This document shows, one piece after another, positions 29,746-44,240 of a DNA stretch of 64,000 bases. The stretch is from NCBI RefSeq assembly GCF_910592395.1, contig NC_088317.1, forward strand, positions 18,524,039 to 18,588,038. Reading direction: 5' to 3'. This stretch comes from Lineus longissimus. Its lineage: Eukaryota > Nemertea > Pilidiophora > Heteronemertea > Lineidae. Within the stretch, counting starts at the first letter, position 1. The number at the start of each line of letters is the position of its first letter. Position numbers and translations under genes: made by a program. Below the pieces are notes generated by a model, which had not been told where the DNA came from, ran no database searches, and saw only the letters and a list, made by a program, of their open reading frames with translations.

Positions 29746-32700
29746 GCTATGTCTTTCTTTATCAACCCAGGACAGTCTGGAGGTGCCACGGTCTCATGCA
29801 TAGAAGAGACTGTTGAGGTCAGATGTCTCCCATGCAGTGACATTCGATTTCACAATCAGTTCGTTCATTTTGAAAACATTTCTCTGTGACATGGGACAAA
29901 GGTAGCCCCTGCCACCGCTCTCTATTTACAATCAACAGATTGGGTAAAGTGGGGGAAAACTAACACCTCATCAGTTTTGTTCTGTGTAGTTGTCCACAAA
30001 AAATAACGAGACAACTTTCTAGGTTTCCGTATATGTCCTTTTATTTAAAACTAATCAGAAACACTAAGGGACAATTTCATTAACAAAATACCTATTTACA
30101 ACTTTAATCAACAAAATTGTCCTCAGAATCTTCTAGTTTTGTCCACAGTTACCATGGAAACGTGGACATGACCGAGTTTCTCTTCATCTTAAAGAGGAAG
30201 ACAGGTGACCCACACATTATGCCATTCTTGACAGGTGACGATTGAAAGATCAAAAAGACCTTGGTAAACTTTTGTCGATGTTTGAATCTCCAAGAAACGT
30301 TGTAAAAACCTCAAGGATTTTCTATTGTGACATCATGATAAGCTGAAGCAAGTAGCCATCTTCTTCTGTTTAGTGTGCCAACTGACTGCTATCGGATATC
30401 CTGGAATTGGAATTGGAATTCGCCCGCAAGATTAGAATAAACAGGTTTTCGTTCATTTGACATCAACTGTCTTAAAATCGCCACCAGTCGACAACGGCCA
30501 GACACTTAGTGTCCTCTTACATTGCAAACACGAAAAGCATCAGAATACAAAGAAACTAAAACTACAATATCAGAACCCACATAGACTATATACAACTAGT
30601 GATCAAAAGGATTAACACGAGAAGATGTACGACGCCTTCGACACGGCTCAGCATGCTTAACAGTGCCTTCTAGTTTTAGAAAATGGACCTAGACATTTGT
30701 GGCGGGATAAAAAGTTGTCGAGTTGGTTTGAAGGCCATGCGCGTTGGTATCGGTAGGAAATTACCTCTTGTAGGTTCCTTTGATCTGATCTTTATATTCC
30801 ATTATTGTGTCACTGGACCCAGCTCAAGGATTGGTAGGTTGGAAGGACTGCGGGGCTCACGGCAGTACCACAGGAGAAAACGAATGCCTAATCTACGTAC
30901 AATCAAATTGCTGGCCTAATTGACACGAGTTTTATCCCGCCACGACAGTCTCGGCTGGAACATGAGATCGGGAAGGGGACGTGAACACATCGAGTGAAAG
31001 ACTTCGGTCACGTCATTCTTCAGGATTTAAGCCAGTCGTGGCCCTCCGATGGATGGAATGACTCTCGTAAGAACAGAGTCTGTCAATTATAACGAACATT
31101 TTGAAATTTTATAGAATGTACATTGCCTAAACGTTTTCCTGTAACGGACAGTCAACTGGAATCTGGAATTTTTCAAGAAAATAAAACTTATTTGCGAGTT
31201 GCGGCATGGTTCGATTTCTCATTTAAATACTTTACATGTAGCTTGTAGGCCTTTAAACAGGGAGGTCTATCTTCTCCAGTTGGCTCTTTTGTATTGTTTT
31301 TTCAACTGCGCGATACTGATTGTCAGCAAAGAGCTTATGTCTGCTGACCGTAGGATAGTGACCTATGCAGTACTAGTAGAAGACGAGGCAAGCCAAGGGG
31401 TCATCAATCTTAAGAACCTATACATGTATGGCAGACTGAGAATCCCACACATTCTGGAGAACCAGCACCAGCAACTCTAGTTATCTTCTTCGATTTCCAA
31501 CACAGAATATACAGACATTATATAGAGTACACACTACAATACAAAACAGCATGCTGAACATTTACCCTGTCACGGTCAATACAAATCTGGCCACCAGGGG
31601 GCACAACTAATTGACCCATTTGAAGCACTGGGAAAGACGCCACTGACAGTGTTAGTTGGAGTGAATACGTTGCAATTCCTGTGGGGTTTACTCTTGGAGG
31701 CAAAAGTAACACCCACGGTTTTGTAAGGCTGTGACTATTTCATGTAGTCAAGACGGGTTTCACTCCAGGGAGTGTGAAAGACTGAGGAGGCTATAGGCAG
31801 GAGCCTGGTAGAGCCAGATTAAATCAGGAAATTGCTGCCAGGTGGCAGTATATAACACATCCAGGTAGGGTACTAATGCGTAGTACCATAATGCATAAGG
31901 CTGATGTACTATGAGAACCGTCACCTGTGGTGCTCAAGGAGGGAGCTGTCTTTAGATTTCAGAGGTGATATGCACTGTTCATGCCTGACCCACAAATACT
32001 TTCTCACCGAGTCCAGCAAGAGCCAGTTCTCTTCCTGTGCTAGTCACGTGGACATCACCAATTTTTAACTGGAACCTAATCCTGCCTTTGATTTGATAAT
32101 GTAGAGGAGCTCTCCTTCAGGCCAAAAGACATTCCTTGATAATAGAAATATTGGACTGGATTTCGTTACAGTGAAGGTGGGAATAGTAAAGTCATTGATT
32201 GTCCCTTGATAGAATATAATGATTTTGCCTTCACTAAACTAACACTTATACATGTCATGTTCCATCGATACCTGTAACAAATACTATATTCGCTGCATAC
32301 AGGAACATGTATAATCAATGACAATGGAATCTCTAATGTATGGCATAGCCACTTCTGTCACATGATCTCTGAATAGTTAGACATGGCATAGAAGTATTCC
32401 ATTCGATTCTGACATGATTGTTTACATAACTGAATAGACTGGTAGACAATGCAACCTTTTCATTGATTTTTCTTTAGTTCAGCTTAATTTACCTTTAAGT
32501 AGTTAAATAGTATTCTCTATTTGAATCATAATGCTTTCACCGAAATGAAATCTTATTCATCATCATTCAAGTAAAATTGGCCAACATTGATATTGGCACG
32601 GAGACATCATTATGGCACTTTAAATATCAGAAAAAATCATTTAAATTTTACAAATTTTACAAATTTGGCAACACAGGTAGACCTCCTTATGAATTGTATT

Positions 32701-35570
32701 GTCTTTTGGCAATTTCGAATAGAACGCTATTACATACATTCCCTTTTAAATAACTTCTTAACTTCTTAATGGCACTTTTTTTACGTCATTCTTAACCCAT
32801 GAGAAATTAAGGATGATTGACGTCTATCCCATTCTTTTGGGATAACTTCTCATTTATATATTTTCGGGAAAAACTTGAAAAATCTTCTGAACATCCTTTA
32901 ATTTCTCTATGGGTTACCATGGCGACATCAGCGATATACATCCTAATTCACACAACAATACGAATATGTTTTGTTAAAACAACGTTCCTCAGCCTTAAAC
33001 AGATAAAATACGAAGTATATTCTAAAAGTTTACATGGAATAGAAAAGTATAGTTCCGGCCCCTTCTTGGAGGGAAAGACAGAGTCGTGAATCCAGCAGAC
33101 AAACCTGGGACCCAGGAAAGAGATTGAGACGTCTAGGGGTTGAACCCAATTGAGCAATTGTTAAATTCTGTGAATATATCTCTTCAATAACATCATTGAG
33201 CAACAGTAGCAACCCCATACTTCGTCAAATACTTAAAGGAAACAGAGTATTTATTTGACAGAATATAACATGAAATCTTAAGATTAAAGTAGGGCTGAAG
33301 ATCAAAGTTGAGGATGTAACTCTTACTTTCGCAGACAGCCGCAATATCATATAAATTCTGGTATCTACATCCATTCACGGCATAGCAGTTTTGTACAGTT
33401 TTGCAGGGCAGAACTTTGCTTGCAGATTCACCTGTCATACTTTAAGTGGGCGGAATAACCACTCCCTCCCTCCCTTGAGGAAAACATACTTTGCAATTTT
33501 TTATGTACCTTTTACAATTGCAACAGTTGTTAGAATAGATTTATTGTGGAATTATGGGTCCACCAAATGACATAATCCTTACCAAATCCTACAGTTCTCT
33601 CAGCTTAGTCGGCCAGGCAGAATCTTAATCTTGTCCTCGGCCTTAAAAATCTGCATCTGTAGCAATTACGAGTAACCAGAAAAGCGTTTACAAAATAGCA
33701 CCTTTGTTTGGGGGCAGTCCATAAATGTTCTAAGTACACATTGAGTATTAATATGGCCTAACAGTCTTCTTTATCAAATATGAGATCATCTTTACAATTA
33801 TGGGCGGTGCCGAAATTCTAATCACATTTTCAAGTTAAAGTACAGCAAACGTGCGACTAAATCAGTAAGGGCAGGAGGAGGGACAGGAATTTTCCTGGTT
33901 CGATATGCTTATCAGTTTCTATCCTCAACAATCCTGATTCAGCAATGCTGATTTTTGTTGATACTCTAACTGCCTTATTGATTTAGTCGTCCGTATGCGA
34001 TACCTAAAAGTTGCATTCTTGCTGAAGCATTAAGTCATGCAGATCGAAAAGCTCTTACTACTGAATAAATTAACAGCTAGAACAGCCAGATTTAGCTCAT
34101 AGGTACATTGCCAGGCAAACTATGCGCATACTGCTTTTGGGAGCTGCTAGCCGACAGAGAAGCATTAAAAGGTGCCAAATTGCTAAAGAGTTCTGAATCA
34201 TGTATCTTTTGGTGGCACGGAGACTTCAGATCACAGATGTTGCCAATGGTGCCCATGGAATTCAAAACTGCAATCACACACATCTGCAGATAGCTTATTA
34301 TTCATGACATTTGATGGCCAACAGATGTCATTATTACAATCAAGACATCTTAGATTGACACCACTTCCACCTACAAGTGTGATTTTGAATTTTAATTTCA
34401 ACTGTTTGTAATAATAGTCAATAATCAATACAGTTGCTATGGCTTCTATTGTAATCAATTTTGTTGCTAGGTAACCGTAAAGAAGCTGGGGTTGCTACAG
34501 TCACCAAGGATGAAGGGTTAGACACTGCTTTAGCATAATAAGATGAACATTAAGCAGCTACCAGACAAAATATCAGGCCAGAGACGTGTCCTCAATTCAG
34601 GAGTCAACCACAGTAAACATAATATGATGCTTAGATTATACATCATGACAATTTTCAGATGTTTTGATAATTTATCTGTCGGACAGAATCTATATTACCA
34701 TGAGTTATTTTAAGTATCATAGCTTTACTGAGGTTTCATATGAATCAAGGTCAATTCTCTGAGCAGATGATATATAGCAAGCAATCCTGTTTGACAGGCC
34801 ATTGATTTGTCAAGCACTGCAAAAGCAGGTGGGTACAGAGAATCTCGTCCCGAATAGGTCATAGTGACCTAGTTTGCTTTCAATATGGGTCGTAGCGACC
34901 TACACTTGATCTAACTACCACAATTATGGCAAAAAGTAGTGTCCCGGAAAGGCGTCACTCTACTTAACAAGAGTATCATGGCATTTTTACTTGGTGACTA
35001 TTCCCAGCCACGTAGATAAGGGTGGTGTGCAAGGATACACATGACTCTTCTAAGCAAATCTGATGTGTTTTCCAAAGGAATGTAAAAATGGAGTATCAAC
35101 TTTTAGATATTTGCAATAAGTTTTCAGCAAATATGAAAGGATAGACAACATTATATGTTTCCACAGATATATATATCATCAGGTCTTTGGAGCCAAAGAA
35201 AAACTGGAAGAGGAAAGAGTTTTACTCAAGTACAGAAAAATGAGACTCCAATATTAGTTCAAATGTTGGGGCATTCCCAACACATATGTTTAGTATGGGG
35301 GTATCACATCATCCAGCATTTCAAGGAATATAACACAACAGCGCTGAACAGTATAAGTTATTATTCTGAAAAGTAGAGTGACAACCTTTATGGGACGTAC
35401 TGTATCATTGAGCTATACAAGATCAAATTCGATCACAGTGACCTAAAACCATATCAAAAAGAAATAAATAATGTTCACCGAGAGAGATAAAAGTTTTGTG
35501 CAAATGTTCAAGATCAGTGGAATGATACAAGACAGTTTATAGAGCAGTTAGTAAGTGGATCACCATATAG
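29746..35570. other. Long non-coding region
   Basis: No exon is supported. A minus-strand AATAAA lies at about 30038-30044 and could mark the 3' end of a minus-strand transcript. Scattered open frames under 95 codons have no splice or family support. 34848-34913 has a repeated GGTC[AG]TAG[TC]GACCTA palindrome pair. Confidence 0.4.
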
Positions 35571-35579
35571 CTGCACGCC

Positions 35580-35735
35580 AAACAGGCGTGGAATTCACAT
35601 CGGGCCACACAGGCGTGTGATTCACATCGGGCCATACAGGCGTGTGATTCACATCGGGCCATACAGACGTGTGATTCACATCGGGCCATACAGGCGTGTG
35701 ATTTGCCATATCAACGCCAATGCTATCTTGGGACT
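35580..35735 (-). repeat. 27-bp in-frame minisatellite (NHTPVWPDV repeats)
   Basis: Four full units and partial ends of a 27-bp repeat (AGGCGTGTGATTCACATCGG core). On the minus strand each unit encodes NHT[PS]VWPDV, within an open frame 35560-35751 that starts MKNVPQSQDSIGVDMANHTP. A period of 27 preserves frame. It could be a small expressed repeat, but no gene context is visible. Confidence 0.7.
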
Positions 35736-35751
35736 GAGGAACGTTTTTCAC

Positions 35752-36900
35752 AGGTGTACTAAGACTACAACAATTTAAAATGATACAAATGCAGTAGTGT
35801 TCCCCTCCTATTAGTGCGACTTGAAATTATACAAATATAGGAAAAACATGTAGGGCCGATCAGAAAAACTACAATGATACAAAAGTCATGAAAGTCATTA
35901 ATAGAAATATTCAGACTTAAGAAAAATATGTCTAATTCTTCAATATATCTTCACCTAACTTCAGCACTCCATACACACATGGCGCCAACTTTGACTCTGC
36001 AATATGCAAGCACCATTGCAAGGGACTAGCTTCCATTGAAAGATGGAGAGCTGTTTTTAGGGGCTGTGATCATCAGAAACAAATAAATGAAGTGTCAAGT
36101 GCAAATTAACCCTTTCAGGGCTGGGATGGGGGTCACAAAAGTCACAAATAATGAAGAAAAAATTATATGAAAATCACCAAACCCCAAAGTCTCAGCCATC
36201 AGACAGCAATTATATGGGCCTATTCAGAATCATTTAAAAAGGTTTTGAGAGAAAAAGATAATCGACTTTTTTGGGTAATCTTTTACCGTTTCCCCCATCT
36301 TCCAGACATACAAGGGCGAAGCAAAAAGTAGTGCTCCTAACTGTGATTCTATCAATATATGCTACATTTCCCATCCTTCTCCTTATTGAGAAAGACAGCT
36401 TGCGGACAAATGCATTAATCTTTTGACAAACTATCTTCAACAACAGTCCACGTGTGTCTGACATTTACATTCAAAATCCTCTGTTAGGCCAGCAGTGGAC
36501 AATCGCTCTGCCTGGGCGGCCAATATCTAACGGAAAACACATGCCATACAAATATATCATCGTAAATGTTGAAAATGAACTCACAGACAACATTCAAGAC
36601 CTTTCTTTCCAACACTCCTTAAAATCTATGCTAAACTTTCTCTTTTGGCAGAGTATCAAATTCAATGCAAACACCAGGCAGCTATGTTTGTGGCATAAGC
36701 TGCTTGGAGTGTGAACTAACCAGTGAACTTTGACCTCCTCCTCGTTCAATAACCAACCATTAGAGGGCAGCTGTTGCCCTTTTTAAATCACCGGGATATG
36801 TCATACATATCATGCAAATAATTGCCTAACAGAAATAAAACCTAAAAGAAGAGAGCCAACCATCAAATCTGTCCTGAACAATTGAAATTGAGGCAGCCCT
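35752..36900. other. Non-coding; nothing recognised
   Basis: Only short unsupported open frames are present. Confidence 0.4.
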
Positions 36901-37890
36901 ACCATGGGTGCTTAATTACCATGGTTACTACCATACTACCATAGCAACTCAGCACTTCACCATGGCAACTAGCCGTCCAGCCATTGTTGCCATATCAACT
37001 GTTCATGATTACCATTGCAACTCAAATTGAGAGGAGAGCCCGATTGTGCTGGGGCAGATTTGAGGTCAACACAGATCTTGCATCCAAAAATGAGAAATTG
37101 TAATCAAAAGTGCATAAAGATCTCCAGAGCCATTGTATTAAAGTAGTTTTCTCCTCACAGTGTTGTCCAATGGCTCCTCAGTGAAAGACAGGGTATGGAC
37201 ACCACACTGGCTGAGAGTTTGCTCCAAGCACACATGCAAATTTAGTTGTCAGTGTGCCCGAGTGGTGACTCATGGCAACATATGTTATTTAGGTCGAGTG
37301 ACTCCAAAAGAATACTTAACCATCCACATGTCTCCTCTCCTAGTGGATGCCTCATCCATAGGTGACATCTCCCATTTCAAATCATCGATTCGAAAATCTA
37401 CACAATGCCACCTAGTGTCAAATTGTTTACCTTAATTAAGACTCTGTATGGGAAATTTTCGCATCGCATGCTTTGTGCAGAAATCTTCAAAAGTACCGTA
37501 CGTTAATCATTACCACATTGAGCACCATGTCCTAAGAGGAACATTTGTCATGTACACTGAAATTCTCCACTTGCCCAATTCGAACAAGCCATTTTCACAA
37601 CCCTTTCTTCTCTAACCTAAATGTAACAATTCTGTACACGTCATGCTACAATGGAAGATGCTATTTATATCATGCTCATATAGCATTCACAAAGATAACT
37701 TGGAAACTATCTAACATTACCATAGCGATAAGTAACCATATCAACCAAAGTTGATATTGCCACAGCAACAGTTACCTTCTGAAAGTTTACCATAGCAAAT
37801 GTTTTGCCATAGCAACCAACCCTGGTAACAATGTTACCATGGCAACACACAATGGCAACCATATCACCATAGCAACTAACACAGCAACAC
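36901..37890. promoter_or_regulatory. CCATGGCAAC / CCATAGCAAC motif clusters (X-box-like)
   Basis: Two clusters (36901-37020 and 37715-37890) of ten-base CCAT[AG]GCAAC or CCATGGTTAC words. At 37833-37846 GTTACCATGGCAAC fits the RFX-factor X-box consensus GTNRCC(N)RGYAAC. Whether these bind RFX or are only a degenerate minisatellite cannot be told from sequence. Confidence 0.5.
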
Positions 37891-39230
37891 ATTTTCTCAA
37901 GCTTTGCAATAGAAAACCGAATGCGGCTTTGGGGCTTTCCTGACATGAAGTCACCCTGCAAAAGTTATTAAGCGCAGAAACACTGAGCAAATACAGCATG
38001 AGGCGTGAGAAATAAGGGATGTGAAAATGCGGCGTGGCCAAGAAAAACACCAAAGCATCATCACTACAGAGTATCTCTGTATAGCCTTATTAAATAGATC
38101 ATCAGTTATTGGATTGTTCAATTTCAAGATGGTGAGGTGGATTATTTCTAGGAATTATGTGTGGTGTTTAATTTTTCATAATTGTTCACAAGAACTGTCC
38201 CATTTTTAAAGTTTTAAGTGTTCATTAGTACATGTAGCGAGGAAAGCATGTCTCTGTCTCTCTCGTCAGGTTATTGGCTGAACTTCGATAGGTAGAGTTT
38301 GTTCTATGTACCGTAACAAAGAAAGGAGACATTATTTGAGTTGACACAGATTAAACTTTGGTGCTTTTATAACTGGGCACTGGTTCTTTTATAAAATCTT
38401 TCGTGAAAAATCAGTTTCCAAGAGCAAGACTTTGCAGCCAAACTGATATAAACTCGTGGATCAGCCCACACCTAAATCGAAGGACAACCAACACTTGCTC
38501 ACACCCACTTTAAGCTGAAATTGAAAATGGGCGCTGGGGCTATATGCAGTGATGTGGCAGCACTGGCTTGAGTCATGCAAATCAAGGACATGGCGGTGCG
38601 GGTGCCTATACGTGACGAGGAAATTCCGCTGCTGGCATCGTAGGCACTTAGGCACAAGACAAAAGATGGATGGGGACAAGGGCTATAATTGGACAACCTA
38701 CCACGGCAAAAGTGCATACAAGTACAGGTATCTGAAACAAGGGCAGCACTCTCAGAGACAGAATATTTCAATTCTCTAATGAGTTGTCAGTTGACTATTT
38801 GAAAAGTCAGCAATGTCGATTTTGGTCACTGCAACTATCACACTCATTCTTGATCAGGTCACTTTCTCTCGACACAATGTTAAAAGAAAAAGCTTTCTAT
38901 TGAGATGTTCAACGACATAAATGCACTTCAGGTTGTCACAGTATAAGGTTGTATCAAAACAGTGACAAAGACACGCCAAGCATGTTGCACACTGCCTAAA
39001 TACACATATCAAGTTGGATGAAATATCACAATGATTTCGCATCTACACCAACAATGTCCAAAATCATGCAACTCGGAACTACGAAACTCACAAGACCAGT
39101 TTCCACACAAAACAACACAGACTCAACCTCACCGGTTCAGGCCTCCCCTCCAGGGATGTCATATAGTGCAGGCCGATATTTAGCTGAGACTCATTAAAGG
39201 CAGTTTCATTATCAACAATTATATAAATTC
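37891..39230. other. Non-coding; nothing recognised
   Basis: No supported exon or repeat. Confidence 0.4.
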
Positions 39231-39239
39231 ATCACAGAT

Positions 39240-39560
39240 TTTTGTTTTCTATTTTGCCGTGGCAATAATATATTTTTCCATGGTATTTTTATCTATTTTG
39301 CCGTGGTATGTTGTCCCAACTGAGCAACAGCAGTAACAGCAAGCTCTGGATGTAATCAAAAATACTCGGCCAGGTATTCAGTTTATCACGAGATAGTGAA
39401 GTATTGAAAATGAGTAACTGTATAATATTTCCCTGGTTTACATGATAGTAACCACAGTAACTCACCATGGCAACAGTAACCATAGTAACAACCATGGCAA
39501 CAGTGGCCATAGCAACTAACCATGGCAACAGCATGACCATAGCAACTTATAGGCAGTCTC
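39240..39560. promoter_or_regulatory. Further CCATGGCAAC-type cluster
   Basis: Six or more CCAT[AG]G[CT]AAC words occur between 39430 and 39545, plus TTGCCGTGG words at 39255-39305. A smaller group is at 41066-41110. Confidence 0.45.
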
Positions 39561-42530
39561 CACCATGAATACGAGCAGCAATGCCACAGGAACAAACAGT
39601 TTTCTAATATTTCACTATTTTGCTGCTCTCTGCTCCATGCAAGGACTTCTCAGCTAGATGACCTAGGTCTTTAATCAAGACTGGACACCTCAGAGCTTAT
39701 GGGTGCAGCCGTCATCAACGTTTGATCGGTCACTAGGATTTCTAGCCGAGCAGAGAGAAAACATAAATGCCTAGCGGAGCTGAAGAGCGTTAGCTGTACA
39801 GTTTGAGGAGTGTACAAAATAAACATGCACTAGAAAGCACAACAAAATCATGTCTACTGTTTACTCTGAATGCAGGATTTATTTTAGCAACATTATCAGA
39901 GCAGGACATAGAACAAAGCGGACAGACGTTGGTAAAAGCAGCCGTTGTAGTCAAAACATATGGGCCTCTGCATAAGCAAAGCAAATCCTACGTTGGTTAC
40001 TGAGCAATGGATCTTTGACCTTGACCTTTACATTTACGAATGACCTTGAACCAAGGCCAAAGGTCACCTATGCAACGTGTTTGCATGCACACTTAAGCCT
40101 ACTTCTGGGGGAAATCTTTCAAGACATTTTAGAGGAGACATTTACATGTACAGCGTTGCGCAAAAATATGCAAATGAAAATACTAAAGCATTGAGTTGTT
40201 TGACAACCCTAAGACTATGTCGATTTCTGTGGCACAAGAAGCGATTTGCGAATAACAAGACGGAACTTAGTTTCCATGAAGCGTCATTTTTTAAATCATC
40301 TATTTATATATTTTTCAATATTTAAAATATCTTGAAAGAAATCCTACAATGTGTTTCCAACTTCTCGTCTCGAAGATAAATGAAGTCAAATAACGAGAGA
40401 AATACAACAAAAATGGCCATCGCGTGTTTGACACGTCGTGACCCCCTTGTAGCTGAACCTTAACAAAGTGCCTATATAACAAATTAATGAAGAAACCAAA
40501 TGGAAAAAGTCCCTTTAAAAAGAGGGCATACATAATTTTTTTATCCAGCCTAAAACCAAAGCACTAAGTGGCCAAGAGACAGATTCAAGGTGGATGCTGG
40601 GGTCCAGAGTTATAAAGGGAACCCATACCCAAATCTGCCTATAGATCAATGCCCACCACCTAAAATTATACGCAGCACATATGTTGTAGAATCATGATTT
40701 AATTGTATATCTATGGCAACGGAGATTAAAAAGGTTACGACCTTCAAAAATGCAAATATGGCAAACTTCAGCTGCATCTTTAGGCTAAGCCCATAATCCC
40801 CCAAACTATGGAATGGACTCTTCCAGTCAATGAATTGGTCATACCAATCAAGACAAACAAGAAAGCTTGCTTCCTGAAGTCTTCGATTTTTAGCTGCTTA
40901 GTGCCCAGGTAGTTGGCTAACGGTTTTTTATGTTAAAGCTAAATAAAACTACATCAAGTGCAATGAAAATCACACACCTCCAAGTTAACAAGGGGGCTAC
41001 CCAAGGTTTTCACTGTCAATTTGTTTTTTCTGACTTTTAAAGTTAAACTTCTTACGTTTTTCTTACCATGACAAGGAGCCATGGTTACCATGGATTACCT
41101 TAGCAACCAGTCAATTCCTTAGTAACGGGAGGTTTTTTCCTGATTAATGGAGTTGTGCGGTGTGACAAGGAGGGTATCTGAATCAACAGTATTGTGCACC
41201 TACGGGAAAAGAAATAAACATATCTCTCTTTTAACCCCTTTCTTCTGTAGCAGCAGTGTTTGCAATCAGATTTTTTTTCATGAATCCTCCATAAAAGTAG
41301 AAAATGTCTAGAACAAGGAGAAGTTGCATCAGCTCAAAGTAGCAAAGCAGATGACATCAGTCTTACACGACTAAAATCAACGGAGTGGAAACAACATCAT
41401 AGATGATGTACACAAATCTTGGTTTTAGAGTTAGGTTGATACAAAACTTGTGAAAAAGCATTGAGTAGCATCCCCTATTAACTAGCAGGTAAATACAAGG
41501 CTCCTGCAATATAAGCTTCTTGCCAGAGGTTAAGCAATGGCACGCCTTTTTTTACAAAATAAGCACTCAAATTAAAAAGCGAAAAAGTTACAGTCGTCCT
41601 TTTAGGACAAGTACACATTCATTTTACGAGAAAAACGCTACATATTAATATCTACATACAGACTTTTCCCCACCACTAGAAGCAGAACTCAGTAAATTGA
41701 CTGTAAATAAGGTGTATTTACAGTAGATAATGGACCAGTTCTGGTTCTAGCTAAGATGAAATGTACTATACACTACTCGACTCTAGAATAGAATAAATTG
41801 TATCTTTTATCACAAAATGATTCAATATGCGTCTGCTTCGAATAAGCTCAGGAAAAAACAAAATCTGAGAGTACCTACGTTATGGACGAAAACCTATAGG
41901 TCCTTCCTTGAAGAATTTTAAAATAGAAACACTAGTTAAAAAGTGAAGTTAGCATATAGTGAGGGCACAGGGTAACCCCTCAAGACAGATTCTAAAAGTT
42001 CCATTTAAAATGACAATTTTCACAATATTTTTGGAACTAAAAAACAATTTTACAGACGAAATGTAATATGATGTGATGGAGATCATTTCCATTGCTACGA
42101 TGGTGGCATGATTTAAGATGACTTCCAAGAACATGAATTTAAAAGTTTAGAGTGCCATTAACCCTTTTGAGACTAAAAATATTGCGGCAAAATTTCACCC
42201 TTGTAATTGAAATGGTGACTTATTCTGAACTTCTTGCGCTTTAGATCAAGATCGAGACCATGTCATTTGAGGGAAACACATTCATCAAACATTTTCAGTC
42301 CTAAAAGTGTCCACCTGAAGTGGTGTGAAAAGTGTATTTTAATAGATAAGAGTCATGTTTATATCTAAATGTCATTTAGAAGCGATAACCAGAGATGTTA
42401 CACATTCAATAACCAGTGACCAAATGAAGTCATGGAAACCAGAAATTCTAGACACAAAAGTTTGAGTTTTATAACTGACAAAATGCATATAGCACATTTA
42501 GAAAATTCCCCGCACCGATGTTAGATCACT
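39561..42530. other. Non-coding; nothing recognised
   Basis: Moderately AT-rich DNA. Several AATAAA-like words occur on both strands, and no exon is supported. Confidence 0.4.
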
Positions 42531-42559
42531 GTCTTCTGATTTAGATGTATGGTTTTCAT

Positions 42560-43330
42560 AATGATGACCCTAATTAGTACTAATTAATATTAATTAATAA
42601 AATCCCCATAGTAACCAAAGATAACATTGGAAAAGTTATACATATATTTACCGCAAATCTTAAACCCAAGTTGTAGTCATTTACGTTTATACAAAAAACA
42701 CCAACAATGATTGTTGAAATCTTGAATATCCAATCCAGTAATATCTCTCGCCACGACACAGGTCGTGCAATGAACACGACAGTCTTGTTATAATAATGTC
42801 TGAAAAAATATTCATGTTCCTTTCTCAAGTGATTTTTTACAGATTAATCATGCTATATAGTTGTAATATTCATAAAAAACTTGAATTTATACATATCTAA
42901 AAATCATTAACTAAAAGAGTGAAAAGAACAATTTAACAACTTACTCAAGAGTGATGACCTACATATTGTACCAGTGGTAGATAAATGAAGCACATAAGGT
43001 GATGATTAATCAACTGGTACAGTAATTAATTAATTATATTGATAACTAATTACCTGATATTACTCACTGTAAGAACTATAAGTACAAGTAGTTAACTTTT
43101 AATTATGAGTGATGAATTATGACTCATTATAATTGACCAATGATAATCAACTAAATAGCACTTACAGTGAGCTAATTATCAGCTAATTAATTAATTAACG
43201 AATTAATGCGGACATGACACATGTTACTTCTATTAAAATTTATCCTCTAGAATATGGCACACAAGAAGTAATTAAATTACTCTTTAAGTGATTTAAGCAT
43301 TGCACTCACAATGTTAATTAGTCTATACAT
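42560..43330. repeat. TAATTA-rich AT block
   Basis: A block of about 770 bp with many TAATTA / ATTAATTAATTA words (for example 42583-42600, 43023-43040 and 43175-43200). Confidence 0.6.
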
Positions 43331-43667
43331 ATAATATACGATTTTACACATTTTAAAAATGTCGACTACACCTATACAGAACATGTTCATGTCCGCAACA
43401 ATTCTCTCAACTTTTGCTGAGGACGATCGATTATACTGAAGCACTGGACTAAGTGAAGCAAATGCTTGTCTGCCACCATCTATCAGTCATTTCGAACATT
43501 AGGCCGACACAAGTGTTAGGATGTCAAAATTCTCAATATTTGGGCTACGCTCGAAGGACACAAAAGAGGGCAGCAGACTCCAGCATTAGCTCTAGCCACA
43601 AGCGAGTTTATCCAAGGGTACTGCATGCAGCCAAGATGTCTAGGCAAAATACAACAATTCGAAGAAA

Positions 43668-44240
43668 TGGGATGGTATCACATCCTTTTGTACGGTTTTC
43701 CATCCACTTTGGGACGGGTTTCCATCCTTTTGTATGGTTGTCCATCCATTCCAACAAATACAACAGAGTGGCATAAAAGCCTATGAACTGACACCGAAAA
43801 CATGTAGTAGATTCATGGCACATTTCCCAAAAGTTTATATAAAATACCATGATATTAAGTAGAGACAACACAAAACAATCATCGCCTCGTGTCTCTTCTT
43901 GACTGCCTGCAGCGCCCTCGACGAGAACGGTGACATCATCGATGATATCACACATGTACTAACACCAAGACACATCAAGGGCGGCTAGGGAACACCATGC
44001 GACCACACAAGAGTTGCTAATTTGCATATCTGGCACGATGAAATAGAAATGAACAGTTTTTTATTTTGTGTGTTTATGAAACAAAAACCTTTAATTGGTT
44101 AGGAAGACTTATTGTTTGAAACTTGTATCAGAACCATCGTGGATGGCAATTCATCCAATTTGGAGATGTAGATCAATTTGTTTTCAGATGGTTAGTCATC
44201 CAATTCGGCATGGTTGTCCATCCATTGAGAAGGTTTGCTG
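43668..44240. repeat. Degenerate GGATGG / CCATCC repeat
   Basis: TTTCCATCC[AT]TTTTGTA[CT]GG-like units of about 25 bp occur at 43680-43757, with a looser set (GGTTGTCCATCCATT) at 44130-44235. Confidence 0.6.
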
